Below are positions 41,660-54,498 of a DNA stretch of 64,000 bases, in pieces. Below the pieces are notes generated by a model. That model was given only the letters and a program-made list of their open reading frames with translations. It ran no database searches and was not told where the DNA came from. The stretch is taken from positions 8,640,000-8,703,999 of the forward strand of contig WMCF01000007.1 in NCBI GenBank assembly GCA_009792885.1. Reading direction: 5' to 3'. The stretch comes from Eremophila alpestris peregrina. Taxonomy: Eukaryota; Chordata; Aves; Passeriformes; Alaudidae. Position 1 is the stretch's first letter. Each line of letters starts with the position of its first letter. The position numbers and the translations under genes were made by a program.

Positions 41660-42440
41660 TCAAAATGGTTGTTGTGCAAGGAAATGACTTTGTGGTGTGA
41701 AAGGACATGAAGGATATTCCAGAATGGGGTCAAATATCTCCTCTGCAATAGACTGAGAATTGTACACTTTACTGCCATTTAAGAGAGGAAAGTTGTTCAG
41801 GGTGTCAGAATTGGCTCTGGATTGTGAAGGGAATGCATCTAAACTGGACAAGGAACAACCAATAGGCAGTAAATAGTTCCTGAGTATATTCTGGGGTGAA
41901 TTTTAGCATCACAAGCACTTATTTGCTTATGGAAAAGTCTTCTCGAGTGAGATGTTCTGGTCTGGGAGAACTCTGATACGTAAGTGGTGGGACTGAGAGG
42001 AATTTGACTGACTGAGTCTTTTTGTCACTCTCGTGAAATTTGTGCTGGAACATTGATGTCTCAAAGGATTTAGCTCTTGTGGCTTTTGCTGCACTGTGTT
42101 CCCATGCTTGCTGCTGCAAGTATATGTGCACGTATTTAGTATTAGCAAATCCTCCAGTTTAACAGAAGAAAATATTCCCTATTAAGAAGTTATCTTCTGC
42201 AGCACCACTTCTGGGGTTTAAAGCATAGAATGACCTCATCTGACCTCCCTTACAGAAGAAAATACTTGACACCTGAGGCAATTGAACTACAGGGTGGGCA
42301 ATAGAAAAGAACCCAGGAAGTACTTTCTCATTGAACTCCAAAGTTTCTTGTAGACTATAAGATAATATAACACTGATAGGTGCCTGTGTTTTTGATTTAG
42401 AAGGTTCAAATGAAAGTCCCAGAGACAAATCACTATTCAT
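41660..42440 (-). pseudogene. Unidentified decayed coding-like region, - strand
   Basis: One - strand frame is open from an ATG at 42438-42440 to a TAA at 41919-41921, interrupted by only one stop (42159-42161), a span of about 173 codons. It reads sensible protein-like sequence, for example SLGLSFEPSKSKTQAPISVI early and SVKFLSVPPLTYQSSPRPEH late. After a frame change, a further frame at 41660-41851 includes NSDTLNNFPLLNGSKVYN. A TAG lies three codons before the ATG. I do not recognise the protein. The picture fits a pseudogene or retrocopy with two stops and a frameshift. Chance open frames in moderately GC-rich DNA remain possible. It sits on the strand opposite to DLC1. Confidence 0.35.
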
Positions 42441-43698
42441 CTTCTGGTTCTACTTAGCCTAATTTCTCTGTTATGCTTACCTTAAGATATGGTTGTTCAA
42501 GGAAAAAGATTCACTGAAAAGTTACAGTCCAACAAACCTCTGAAAAGGATTTTAAGGATATATAACAATAATGAACATTATTAAATGAGCATCCAGAGTT
42601 TTTTGACATTGCTTTGTTCCTTTAGAAATGTTGAAGTTCCTTATTTGAAACAAGAAAATAGCCCAAGTAATGGGATCAAATGACTCCCTAGAAGGAAGTA
42701 ATGAATTTATGTCTGCAACCTTGAGAAAAATTAGTGCAAATGGCTACATCCATGTAATACGAATTATTCAAATAGCTTCCCTTCACCATTATGTGCCTGA
42801 AAAATAATTTTCTTTTAAAATTGTACCTGTTGACCTTCATGTCAAATTCCATACTCAGAGCACTGGGGAAAAAAATAGATTGTATATTTAGGCCTAATTC
42901 ACAAAGACCTCTTTAAAACAAAGCAATCCATCCTAAAAGAAAATTAAAAGTAAAGACAACAGCTTGGGTGTGCATTTTTTAAGTAGACGAGGCTTGTAGT
43001 AATTATTTTAAAGTGTTTATCTTAAAATCAATTTAAAAATTGTTCTTTAGGTGATGGAGCAATCTAAGGATTCCCCTTTTGGCTTCTTTATAAGTATCAA
43101 AAGTTACTTAACTCTTATTTTTCTTAATTTTCAGCAGTATTAAGCCACATTTTGTATAATAGCTTTCTGTTCTTAATATGAATTTTGTTGCTGGAATGTA
43201 TCTTCTTTGTTATAAAGCTCCCCTGAGGACAGCAGGAGCAGAAGGAGGAAGAGAATTCACAAATGTTTTCCTCTTTTCTCAAAAAGAAGTTATATTTTAG
43301 AGTATTCTCCTTTTTCTTTTATTCATCTGGTTCCATTTTCTATTATTTGTTTGTCTGGAGAAAAAAAACTAAAGTATGGGAGGGTTGTTGGTGTTCTGTT
43401 CTTTTTAGAAAAGAAAAAGCAAAAAGACAAAAAACAGAGTAACATAAGGGCTGGAGCAATTGTAAAAGCATATCCAGAAGGTAGATCTTGATTTCCCTCC
43501 TATTAGGAGAAAGCCTCTGGAGGTCTCCGATCCAAAACGGATCAGAGGTCATTCAAAACGGGATCAACTAGAGCCAGTTGCTCAGGTCATTGTCCACTAG
43601 GGCTTGAAATATATCATCCGAAGATGATGATCACTGTGAATTCTTAGTAAGGACTTTAAGCTGAATACACAGGTGTATTTTAAATATATTTGTGTATG

Positions 43699-43790
43699 CA
43701 TATATATATATATATTTATATATGTGTGTGTGTGTATGTATATATGCATATATATATGTATATACATATGCATATGTCTATATATGCATA
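43699..43790. repeat. Alternating TA/TG/CA microsatellite
   Basis: A 90-base purine-pyrimidine alternating tract of TA units with a TG block in the middle. It generates spurious Tyr/Ile/His-rich frames on both strands. Confidence 0.95.
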
Positions 43791-46700
43791 AATTACTCCT
43801 CAAACCAAAATGATCTCATTTTAAATGTAAATCCTATGTATAGCATATGTGGACATTATTTTATTGTAATAATTATTGCTATTGAACTTCAATATGTATA
43901 TATATTATGTTTCACCATTGGTATTTGTTGATGCTTTCAGGTACTACTTATTTAAGAACAGTCTGTTGGTAGACAATTTGAAAACCACTATTACCATAGT
44001 TGCTTTTTATCCCTTTAATGAGAAAAATCACTTATGTTGAGATTAGTAATGCCGAGAGTTTTATCTCTGGTGTATTTTACATCAGTCACATCCTAAATGC
44101 AAAGATTGCCTTTGGCTGTGTGTATCATTTAAACCAATTTCAGTCATAATATGTACTCTTTACCTCTAGCCTTCACTTTCATCTAGGCTTTCTTTTTCTT
44201 ACAGTGATTTGTGGTACTTCCAGTTTGTTATTCCATTGTACCTTGGGTCAAAATCTATAAGCTTTAGATGAAATGCCCTTGAACTTTAGGAAATTTTATA
44301 ATCAGTTTTCTTACCTCTGAATCTCTACTGGTTCTCCCACCCTCTTGCTCACTCTTTATTGGTTGTAGATTTTCTGGGTAGTTAGGTCTTGTTGGTGAGA
44401 GTTTCACAATAGGATTAAACCACTACAAATACTCTTTAATGCTAGAACAAATAAATGTTCCAAATTGGACATCATGGTACTTGTGGAAAGTTCACCTTAT
44501 GATAAAAATTTTTGGGATAAGAGAGAGTCAGTGGTGAAATAAACATCATTAGACTAAGAAGTGAAGAAAATCTGGAGTATACTGGAGGATTGTTGCAATG
44601 TGTTGTTCTGCTAAAGGAGTTAAGAGAAGATGAAGGGGCAAAAAGAACCAGTGACAAATTTTCCAGGCCAAAGCAATTGGGGTTACATTATTAAAGCTGT
44701 ATAACTGCACCTTATTCAGGATCATTCATAACCTCAATAGTTTATTACTAACCTCTTTGCTAAGACTATCACAAAATATGAACCTTTTCTGACCTCCTCC
44801 TGATTTTTCTCATACGTGACACACACATGTAAAGGGCAAGGAGAACTTACTTTGGATTCATTTTTTCAGTCTGGAGCACTTAATAATCCACTTCTTAGCA
44901 GCACTGAGAGGCTCAGTGCACCAGAAGTTGTACTGTTAAATTCATTACACATTTTTTTTGTCTTCAGCTAAATGGAGATATCCCTTTTCATTTTGTTTGT
45001 TGATCTTCAGTTAAGGCTGTTTTATCAGAGAAATGGATAGCTTTCAATTAGGACTGAGACTTTTTTTCTGAAAGGACAGTCTGTAAGAATTTTATCCTCC
45101 ACAGAAAAATCTTTGAGGATTCCATATACAGAAACAATTTTACACTCCAGTACAATCAAATACTGATGTCACTGACAACTTCCAAACCTTGAGTCACTGT
45201 CAGCTTAATTTGGTATACCATACTGGCTATAAAGATTTTTTAAAAGCTTTTGCTTGTTGTGAGAGAATTGCTAAAGAATTGATAAAGGAAATGGTCTGAA
45301 TTAGTTTTTAAATCAAGGGATAATCTCCATGTGAGCTCACAAGTCATCTGTTTTATTTTTCCTGTAGTTATGTACTCAGAAATAGCAATTTACAGGGCTG
45401 AGCATATCTTTCAAGGCAGGATACAGATGCTGAGTAGAAGAATACAATTATAAAATCAGGAGACCAGCTGATGAGTTTGGAATTGAGGAGCTCTGGTAAA
45501 TACTGTCGAGAATGTCTATTGACTATACCATATATATTCGCATGATGTCTATGAGAGGCAGAGAGAAAAGGGGATATTGAGGGGAGATACACATTCTCTG
45601 TTAAAGTCCTTTGATGGACAGGTTTCCTGAATTCCAAAATAAGAATAATATAATGAAAAATAATCAATTTCAGGGTTATATTCAAATGCAGACTTCTTTT
45701 CCTCCCAGTTTCACCAACCTGGAGGATAAATTAAGTTTTTACATTCCCTTCCTTGGAGGAAGTGGATTTAATTATGTCCTCCAGTGCATTTACAAAGCAC
45801 TCAGTGTACATTATATGTTATTTCTCTCTCTAGTTTCAAAGAAATAGTGATACAGCTGCTGTTTTGAATAATTTTTGCTTTTCACATCTTCAGCTACATT
45901 CCAGAAATGCTTGGTCAGTTTGCTCTCAGTATTTTACAGGTGCAAAAAAAATGGGATTCCAAATGATTCCGCTAATGGTTCATTCCCACCAAAAAGCAGT
46001 CACCTCAGTAACCATTCTGTGTAGACTCTCAATGATAAATTGAGATAAATTTTTGTGAGAAAACAATTTCCTACTCTTTATGTACAAAGTATAGGCAAAA
46101 TAATGTCAAAAATATTTTCAGTCATGTCTACCCCAGGAATGAAGACAGGACCCCTACTATTCAGTAAGGAGGCTGGTTGCCAAAAGTCATTGACCATAGT
46201 GCCTCATACTACAGAAGTTTCATAGCTGATGGCTATAATGAGCACTGGCAACATTTTATTTTTAAATAGAAACACTGTATTAGAATCTTAAATCTACAGG
46301 GCAACGGAATACGATCTGGTTAATTTATATTGTTTTCAAAAAAACTTCCCACAGATAAAAAATTAGTTTTCCACTAAAGTTGCCTAGAGAAATGCCTTCT
46401 ATCTGCAAAATGTAAAATGTTTCCCTAATTCAGGACCAAAAATAATAGCCACAGTTTTCTGGGTTGCCATGTCCCATGGGATCACCTTTTCTCATTTCAT
46501 GTCTTTTCAAGATGCTTTCAGTCCAACCAGAGATTGAAAGGACGTGTAAGCAATTTATAAATTATGTTCTCTTTTATATTTTCTGGGATTAGAGAGCCAA
46601 AATGATTTGGGGGGAGGATTGGCAGAGTGATGAATTTTCCACATGAACCTCCTATAAAAAAAAGAACACTTTAAACCTTTACATGTTAGATTACTTTTAT

Positions 46701-47238
46701 TACAAAGAAACAAGAAGTTTATGTTATGGAATCAAGACAGTGTCTATAATAACTTTCACACTACTAAATTCTGAAGACCAGCAGACTCACAGATCTGAAT
46801 TGCTAGATGGGTCTAATTTTCTTCTTAAAAAGTCTATGCTAGAAACAATTTTTTGGCCTAAAACTTTTTTTACTTTTTAGTGGGCAGTTATAAATTTGAT
46901 GGGTGTTGTCACTTTGGAATGATATTGTGGTGAAGGGGATGGATGTTCATAACTGCTAAAAAGACTTTAATGCTGATTATTAATGTCTTAAATGCTATTG
47001 AAAAACTTACAGGAAAGTGGTATCACTGTGCTATAAACACTTAAGGAAATAATATTTCACTGTTTCATTGGCTATTCAAAAAAGGATAGAAACATAAAGT
47101 TGGGTATTTTAAATGTTGTGTTTAATTGGTTTTGATTTGATAATTAAATTGGGTGTAAGCTATGTAGCCCTTTAGTAAGCCTGGATAACTGTGGATCAGA
47201 TTGGATCCAGTCATTTCCCCTTTCTCATCCTTGAGGAA

Positions 47239-47261
47239 GAGCCTCGGATAATCTGAGGCTC
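47239..47261. repeat. Near-perfect inverted repeat
   Basis: GAGCCTCGGA and TCTGAGGCTC pair at 9 of 10 positions with a 3-base loop. No associated gene is seen. Confidence 0.75.
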
Positions 47262-50200
47262 AGCACTGGAAATGAACCAAATACAAGTACAACCAAGCTA
47301 AAACCCACTGTAATCACATGTTGGCTACAAGTAAAAGCTCTTTGCTGCATGATGATGAGCACTGGTAATGCAGCTGCTTTTTGAGGAAGAGAAAATAAAA
47401 GAACTCCACGATGTTTTACATTTTCTAGCTACACATTAAGGCATATTGACAAAGTTTGGGCTCATATCTTGGGAGCCAATATTATTTTCACAATACAAGC
47501 AAGACTTTTGAAGTCTCTGAATGAATAACTTGCCAACTTGACTTTACATTTTGTGGTGTCCAATGTACTGAGATCTTATAACGCTGCTGGACAGTATCAG
47601 TTTTTGTAATACGTGAAAGATCTTCCAAAGGAAGGATGTTTACACCCTTAAGTGTGTTAGGCATTTCCAGTGACAGTAAGCTGTAATAAGCATATATGAC
47701 ATATTTCAGAATCTGTAAAGAAGAAAAGAATATAGATTGCTAAAGAGATAATGAAACTTACCCCTGAAGGAAAGAGAAAATACTTATCAAGTCAGAAGAG
47801 TTATTTCAGGTGCATGGCTTGATTAATTTCTTGTGTGGTATCTCTTATATCAGAAATAACAAACTTTTTGCACTATGATTTATATTTATTATTTATATTA
47901 TAGCTTCTATTTGCTTACATGGAAAATTTGTTCTGTTTCAATATTTCTGCTTTCTATTTCTACATTGGACTTCTGCAAATTCCTGCTGTATGAGGTACAA
48001 TGAATAAATGTTCTCCTTCTTCATGATACACTTGATTTTTATGTGGCTCTAAATTCTCTCTTTCCCAGACAGGAAACAGTCATGTATTTCAAGGCTTTTC
48101 AGACAGAAACCATATCATACTTTTAAGAATTTCTGTTGTTTTTTGCTATATGTTTTCCTACCTTTCTTCTCTTTCTGAGATGGAATTACCATCATTACAC
48201 GTAGTTTTCAGTTCATTGCATAATAAGAATCTAGAAAATATTTTTTATTGTGCCACTGTATGCTTAGCCTCTCTTTTGCCTCTTGTGCTACATATTTTCC
48301 AACTTTCACTGAGCTTGAAATTAAGTTGCAGATTAACAGCCACAGTTACTGAGTTTTGGGTTTGCTTTCCAGATTGGTAGACAATATAATTGAGACTTTT
48401 AACATGCATTTATAATTAAAAGTATTTTTTTAATCACTGCATGCCATTTTACTTAGTACAGGTAGTTTCATACGCAGTTTTATCTCCTAGTTCTCCATTT
48501 CAGTATGGTGAAATTAGCAAATTTCATCATTTTACTTCTTTTCTCATTCTGAATAATCTAAAAAACATGGATTTTAATATCTGCCTTCACAAAACTATCA
48601 GTAAACTCCCTCTTTATATAAAAATCAATACATCAATTATATATTCTCAATTCTGATTTTCTGTTTAGTTTCTGGTTTTTGTTAATTTTTATTTTTGTTA
48701 TTAATTAGGTTTTTTAGCTAACTAACTGTATATGGAAATCAGATTCGCAAGTATGTAGTACAACACCAATTTTGGTACAAAACCTTTTCTTAAATTTTAT
48801 TTTAAACCAGCTTTTGTTGCACCCAATCATTGCTCACAGCACCCCAAGGCTAAGTGGGCAGAGGAGTTCCCCATTTCTCCCACCTTCTCACTCTGTGAAG
48901 ATGCCATTCATGAGGCCCAGTATGGAGATGGGGATTTGAGGGCCAGAAATGCCTCTGCTTTGTCTTCACTTTAATGATCAGAGAGAGGAAGACTGGAAAA
49001 AGTCTCTTATCCTAGAAAGGCTTTACTTCCCACGCCTACTCCAGTCCCTGCTCAGGATCCCTTCTGGCTCTGTGGCTCTCTCTCAAGTAAAGCTCATCCC
49101 TGACCCCAAAGGCATTTGCCATCGGCTCAGAAGAATGTCCCTCTTGCAGTTCCCCAGATCTGCCCTCTCTACATGTGTCTCCCCTTTTGTTCCTTAGTGC
49201 AAAGAGGGTTATTTAGATACTTTTCAGAGTCACAAGTTCAGTAGTATTTCATTTGAGTATTGCTATGCAATTCTAACATTTGGTTCCCAATCACTTTATG
49301 TTCTTGGAATCTCTCCTAATAGATGTTTCAATAGGAGAAGGTTCCTCAGACTTATCAGGGAGGTGTTAGCAGTTGTGTCCTGTTTGATCTAGAGCTGGGC
49401 AGCAATTTTAAAATCCTGTATGATAGGGTATGCTGGAAGGAATGTTTGTATGTTAGACTTAGTACTATTTGCCTCTATTTCTGTCCACTGATTCATGGCT
49501 GAAAACCAACAGTAAGATCTCATCAAAGAGAAGGACAAGTATCCTGTGACAGGACACTATTGGGATGTGTTTGTGTTTATCTGTACAAAAATCAGCAACA
49601 CCTATATTTAATAGTCTGTGTTCACATTTATAAGTCATACATACACATGCAAACCTGACCATTAAAAGCTACATAAAAGATTTAAATTGTTTTATTATTT
49701 CATTCTGAAAACACATTTGTCTTAAGAGTACTATGCTTTTTCTGATTTTTAAAATAAAGTTGTAAATATTCTTAAAAAATTATAAGTTCAAGCCAGTTTT
49801 AGCATTTGATTTTAATATTAAAGAAATCAGAAAAAAATGCATCTGATATTCACTAGATTAATACCCCAAAACAAATAATCCTTATATTTCTACTCTACAA
49901 CAGCAGGATTTAGCATGGTCTAAAACTCTGCACTACAATACTGCTTGTGTAGAAACTGCAGACAAGGTAAGCCTGCACTTTAGTGAAATCCAAAAGGTGG
50001 TCTATGTACAGGAAATAAGAAAATGAAGGATTGCATTTTAAAAGCAGGATATCTTTTAAAATAAATAGTTGAGTGAAGACGTAGAGGCTTATGTTTTATC
50101 TCAAATTATTTGTAAACAACATTCTGTGTCAGAGATCGGTATGGAGTTACTGAAAGAACTGTATGCAAACCAGACCAGGAGATGTGAAATGAGTTTATAG

Positions 50201-52643
50201 GAAACAGACCCTGCTCACTTAGACTTCCTTAAACAAAGTTTGCAGACTAGGGTCACAAACCAATGAAGATAAAATAATGATAACAAAATAAATATTTCTG
50301 CTTGATCTCCATTGCTTACATACTCCTGCTATGTAAAAAATGTTACAAAACAGTCTTTCATCTTTGTTTACATTCATAAGCTAATGCTTTGCCTTTTTTT
50401 TTTTTTTTTAAAAGAAAAGATTTGCATCCCATGTAAAACATTAGCAAAAATTAAATTCCACTGGCATGATAGGGCTGTACTGCCTGGGTTGCCCTCTCAT
50501 TAACTTTCCTGCCACAGACTTTGTAAACTGTCTTGTGTTCTCTGTAACTTTCTTCCTTCCAAAGCTTTTCTATTTATTGCAAGGTAGAGGTTGCATATGG
50601 TGCAATGAATGGTCAGAATGGAGGAATTAGTGGAGGCAGCAGGGATGTCACACCTGGATCAGTGGCAGTGCTTGCTTTGGCCACACAGAGATGGCCCTGC
50701 ACTGCAGTGTCTTACTTAGGACTGTTTTTGCCCTAGTCCTTCCCTCCTACATAAGCATATGTACTGCAGATTTTCATATTAAGTGCTAACATAGACTCAT
50801 TTGTTAGAGAATAATAAAAGTGCCTATGTCATATATTTATTTGTCTTGCACTTCAAGCAAAGTATTTTATATTTATCTGTTTAATAATTTTTCTGCAGTC
50901 TATGAGGCAGCAAAAACTAGTGATAATGCAAGTAAAACAGAAAGGTTCCTAAAGTAAAATTTGTCTTTTATCCCCCATGAAATATAATTTGCCACATCCA
51001 AAAAATGAAAAACAGAAACAGATCTGTTCTCCCATTTCTGTAACTCCATGTAGCAGCAGCAAGATTAAGACACACACATTAAGTCTCTGTGAGCCCGCCT
51101 TCTGCTAATTAAGAGCAGACTAATATTAGGTAGGTGGGTGCATGTATGTCATTAGGAAGTTGCATTTTTTTTTAATTTTACCCTTAATGTTTCTAGTATC
51201 TTTACTGATTGTTGTCAGAAATGTTCCTATATGACTATAGCAATCATGTTTAGTTTTCTCTAAGGATGAGGGTAGTGTTCTGGTAGGGGAAAAAAGGGGA
51301 GCTGCAAATGAGTTGCACCCCAGTGCAACTCCAAATATTGCTCATGGAGGACAGTAGGAATCATTGAGCTCTTTCTAGTAAAAATGCCTCTTTCCAAAGA
51401 TCAAAACAAAACACAGTAGTGGCTGTAAAATTAATTAAATTGAAGAGCTTTAGTGTCCATCAAGAAAAGGTGAAGCAGAAGTTGAAAGTATTATCACTAT
51501 TGTTTTTTCACTCTAGTAATTTTGGACCACACACACTTAGAATGCACTTAGAAATAAAGATGAAATTAGAAGAATGTGCTGCAAATTTATACAGTAATTT
51601 GACTTTATATTTTAATATTTAGGGTTCATCTCATGTTTGACTAGGAAAGAAGAGAGAATTATAAAATTGTAATAACTTTTTAGTACTAAAATTTGCCCCT
51701 GAAAGCAAATAATTTTTTGGCCTGGCTCTGTGTGTTATTTTCCATTTTGCTCAGCCTCCCACACGCTAATGACTTGTGCATGGAATTTCATATGCCCTGT
51801 GAATATATGTTCTTTTTAAGCAGAGTCTCCACAGAGGTGGAAAATGTGAAATGAAGCTTGTCATTCCTAAAAGAAGGTTAAAGATCTAGGACTGTATACA
51901 AGTCTATCCTGAAAGTCAGTTTGTCAAGGCATAACTTATGGAGGTTCAGTTGCCCAGGCATAATTCTGCATTTCTTTCAAGATAAATACTTTTATACTTT
52001 TAGGCATGTGATTTTTCAAGGCAGCTTTGTGGCCTGGTGGACCATCAGAATTTGCCTTAGTGGACTGAAATGACCCAGAACAAACTCACTACTTAATCTT
52101 CTTTATTGCTGAAATCAATAACCAGATCCATGCTAAGTGCTGACAGTTCTTGTGTAGGGAGTGAAAAGTAGAAGTGTCTGCTCCTTGAACTTCTAATATG
52201 TCATGAGCCAGAAGTTTTGTGTTTTTCTTTGACAACGAACTTGTTAATTTTATCTTATAATTCATAAATTAATATGAGATATTTTCTTTGTGCTAATATA
52301 CACGTGCAACGACACAAGATCAATGTATCTCAAGTGCTATCATACAGAATGCCTAATGCAGCAGCCGCTGAAAATTCCCCACATAGAAACCCAAGCAGGG
52401 ATAGAGACCTCTGGCAGAGCCAGGCAGTCCAGGTGAGCAGCAAAGCTACAGTCAACCATGCAGGCTCACAATCTACCCTTCTGGAGAACCCTGTCTTAAA
52501 TAACAGCTTTCTCCATGCCTTACACTAGAAGGTCATGAATATATTCAGCAAGGTGGATGTGTGGCAGGGTTCAGGTTTTATAATGTATTTCAATGAGGAA
52601 ATACAGCAAATACTTAAAGTAGATTTCCAAGTGTTTCATTTTA

Positions 52644-52712
52644 AGAGGGTAGGACTACATGACCTTTAAAGGCCCCTTCCAGCTATCAAGCTTATCTATG
52701 ATTCTCTGATTT
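52644..52712 (+). mobile_element. CR1 3' tail fragment
   Basis: Short terminal fragment with GAGGGTAGGACTACATGACC, TTTAAAGGCCCCTTCCAGC and a TCTATGATTCTCTGA end. It lies about 600 bases upstream of the DLC1 coding exon. Confidence 0.8.
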
Positions 52713-53313
52713 TTTTATTAGTACTACACAACACCTGATTTACCCTGCAGTTTCATGTAACACTTGTAATTACAAGTTGGCCTGAAGAGAATGAATAGTA
52801 ACGATAAAAATAAGAGCCACTGAATGGGCCAAAGATAGTCAGAAGATAAGTAGTTTATACACTTAGTAAATTTGGCAAAGCCCTCAGTTGTTCTCTACCT
52901 CTTTGGGAAACAGCCAGAATTGTCCACAGGTATCTGTGGATGAGGAAGAAATAAAGTTACTCTGTGTGCAAAGTAACGATAAGATACAATGTCATTTATA
53001 CCAACTGAAATTATTATCTAATGAGAGACACAGTTAAGAGGAGCTTGTTGTAAAATTTTGGCTCAGGAGCTACTTGCTTGTCCATGTGCCTGTTTATACT
53101 ATTTTTGTTTATTTGATACTGGAAAGTCATCAGAAAAAAATGTTATACTGAATTATGAGTGCCGTCAAGTTTTGTATGAAGAGTATTAAAACTTTAAACA
53201 AAACAGTCTTTTAAACTCCTGTCCTTCTGGTCCCACAGTCTTATCTTGTTTTACACTTTTGTTTAAACTGTTCCTTCCCCTTCTTTTTTTTTTTATTGGG
53301 AGTTGATTCAATA

Positions 53314-53339
53314 ACACAGTCTTTTTTTATTTCTTGCAG
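53314..53339 (+). other. DLC1: Splice acceptor (polypyrimidine tract and CAG) before the DLC1 coding exon
   Basis: A run of T and C leads into TTCTTGCAG, with the AG at 53338-53339. This is the only good acceptor just upstream of the DLC1 reading frame and it lies 112 nt before the start codon. An AATAACACAG a little upstream is a weaker alternative. Confidence 0.75.
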
Positions 53340-53451
53340 ATGTTAAAATGATGAAACCTTCTCTCCCCGCGGAGCAGTGCACAGCAGCCATGACATCTCC
53401 TCTGGTCCTCTGTGGAAGGTGCATTGCAGTCTGCTGCTGATCTGTTATGAC
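53340..53451 (+). promoter_or_regulatory. DLC1: DLC1 5'UTR segment with three upstream ORFs
   Basis: This is the untranslated first part of the coding exon. It follows a CAG acceptor whose last base is 53339, preceded by a T-rich tract from about 53320. Four upstream ATGs are present. ATG 53340 gives a 3-codon frame ending TGA at 53349-53351, its ATG lying at the first base of the exon. ATGs 53348 and 53351 share a 30-codon frame ending TGA at 53438-53440, 11 nt before the main ATG. ATG 53447 gives a 4-codon frame ending TAG at 53459-53461, overlapping the main start. Such an arrangement is expected to reduce or condition translation of the main frame. That effect is inferred from general knowledge of uORFs. 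Whether these ATGs are in the mature leader depends on the splice site being as called. Confidence 0.7.
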
Positions 53452-54498
53452 ATGTCTCTAGCAATCAGAAAGAAAAGCTGGGAAGAGCATGTGACCCAGT
53501 GGATGGGATTGGCTTTGGAGCCTGTGGAGTATAATACAGCATGTCGTCACGGACTTGTAGCTGATAACTTGCAGACAAGTATGGAAAAAGATGAGGTTTT
53601 GAGCGTGGACCAGAAAGAAAAATGTGCTTCATTTCCAGAGTACTGCTATAGTGGAGAGGTGACTGGCTTCCCTGAAAAGCAGCTGGGAAATGCTTCAAAG
53701 GAGGTGGATGAAAATGATAACCATGAGGAGGAGGAACATTTTCTGGAGGCCAGCACAGAAACTCTAGTCCATGTGTCTGATGACAATGATGACTATTCTG
53801 CACTCAACCTGGACAGTGTAAATTACCACATCACTGCTGTAGGAAGTGAACCCAAAGATGAAGGGCACAGCTTAAATGGAGCAGGCTCCTTAACACAGAT
53901 GGTACCAATAACAGAGGGTAACAAGGCAGCTGAATCAGCTGGAATCAGTGGAGAGATAAGTGAGGAACCTGGCTGTGACACGGTTCCTAAAGAGGAGAGG
54001 AAAGATCTTTGTGGCAGCGTTGGCCAAAGCCTGGAGCTTTGTAATTATGAAGTCTTAAATGTAGTAGATGTAGAGAAGGAAAATTGTATCAATTCTCCAA
54101 ATGTGAAAGAAGTTATTATGTCTGGGAAGCAGCTGCTTCATTCTGCTGTAATTGCACAACAGCGCCGGAAATCTGATGCTTTCAAAGATGGGCTTGGAAA
54201 GTCTGAGTGCAATGTGGTAGAGAGTGGGATTTCTTCTGAATCATACACCAGTGGTGATGGACAGCTCTGTTTGGCAGTGCAGCCCAGCAACGGCCTTATG
54301 CAATCTCCTCCTTGCTCTTGCATCCCAGCAGTGGAAAATGGTCTGGATGGAAGTGGTTTCACAGAACCTCAAGTGGCCCCTGAAAACAGATGCCTTTCAA
54401 ATGTCAGTTCAGCAGAAGACATTCAGTGTTTACAAGTAAGGAATCATTTGACCACACACGAAAATTCAGACAACCAAGTGAAACTGCGCAAAAGAAAG
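53452..54498 (+). CDS. DLC1: DLC1 long isoform, first coding exon (N-terminal 349 codons; gene continues beyond the window)
   Basis: DLC1 is a Rho GTPase-activating protein of focal adhesions and a tumour suppressor; the long isoform carries an N-terminal extension ahead of SAM, RhoGAP and START domains. This exon encodes only that extension. Recognition is from memory of the mammalian long isoform: a start resembling MSLAIRKKSWEEHVTQW (residues 1-17), NTACRHGLVADNLQ (28-41), the acidic stretch then EASTETLVHVSDDNDD (about 84-114), HSAVIAQQRRKSD (230-242) and the final NQVKLRKRK (341-349). No folded domain is visible; composition is acidic, Ser-rich and probably disordered. The start is the ATG at 53452 (G at -3); the frame is closed upstream by TAA at 53344-53346, and a GTG at 53377 in the same frame is unlikely to be used. 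The exon ends in phase 0 at AAG|GTAGGA. The next expected exon (charged EIRED-like start in mammals) is not in the window. Orthology is inferred from sequence recall, not from an alignment. Confidence 0.93.

Larger units (their letters stand above)
42450..52643. other. Non-coding, probably DLC1 intron 1
   Basis: AT-rich DNA containing one alternating TA/TG repeat and no recognisable exon. If the first DLC1 exon is near 40.6 kb this is its first intron; otherwise it is still upstream intron or flank of the long isoform. Confidence 0.5.

Noticed and set aside
43597..43931. Tyr/Ile/His-rich frames on both strands
   Set aside because: Translation of an alternating TA/TG simple repeat.
53377..53451. 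GTG at 53377 as the DLC1 start
   Set aside because: A GTG start is unlikely in a vertebrate gene, and the ATG at 53452 matches the known N-terminus of the long isoform as I recall it.
53465..53803. 112-codon - strand frame inside the DLC1 exon
   Set aside because: Antisense shadow of the real coding frame.
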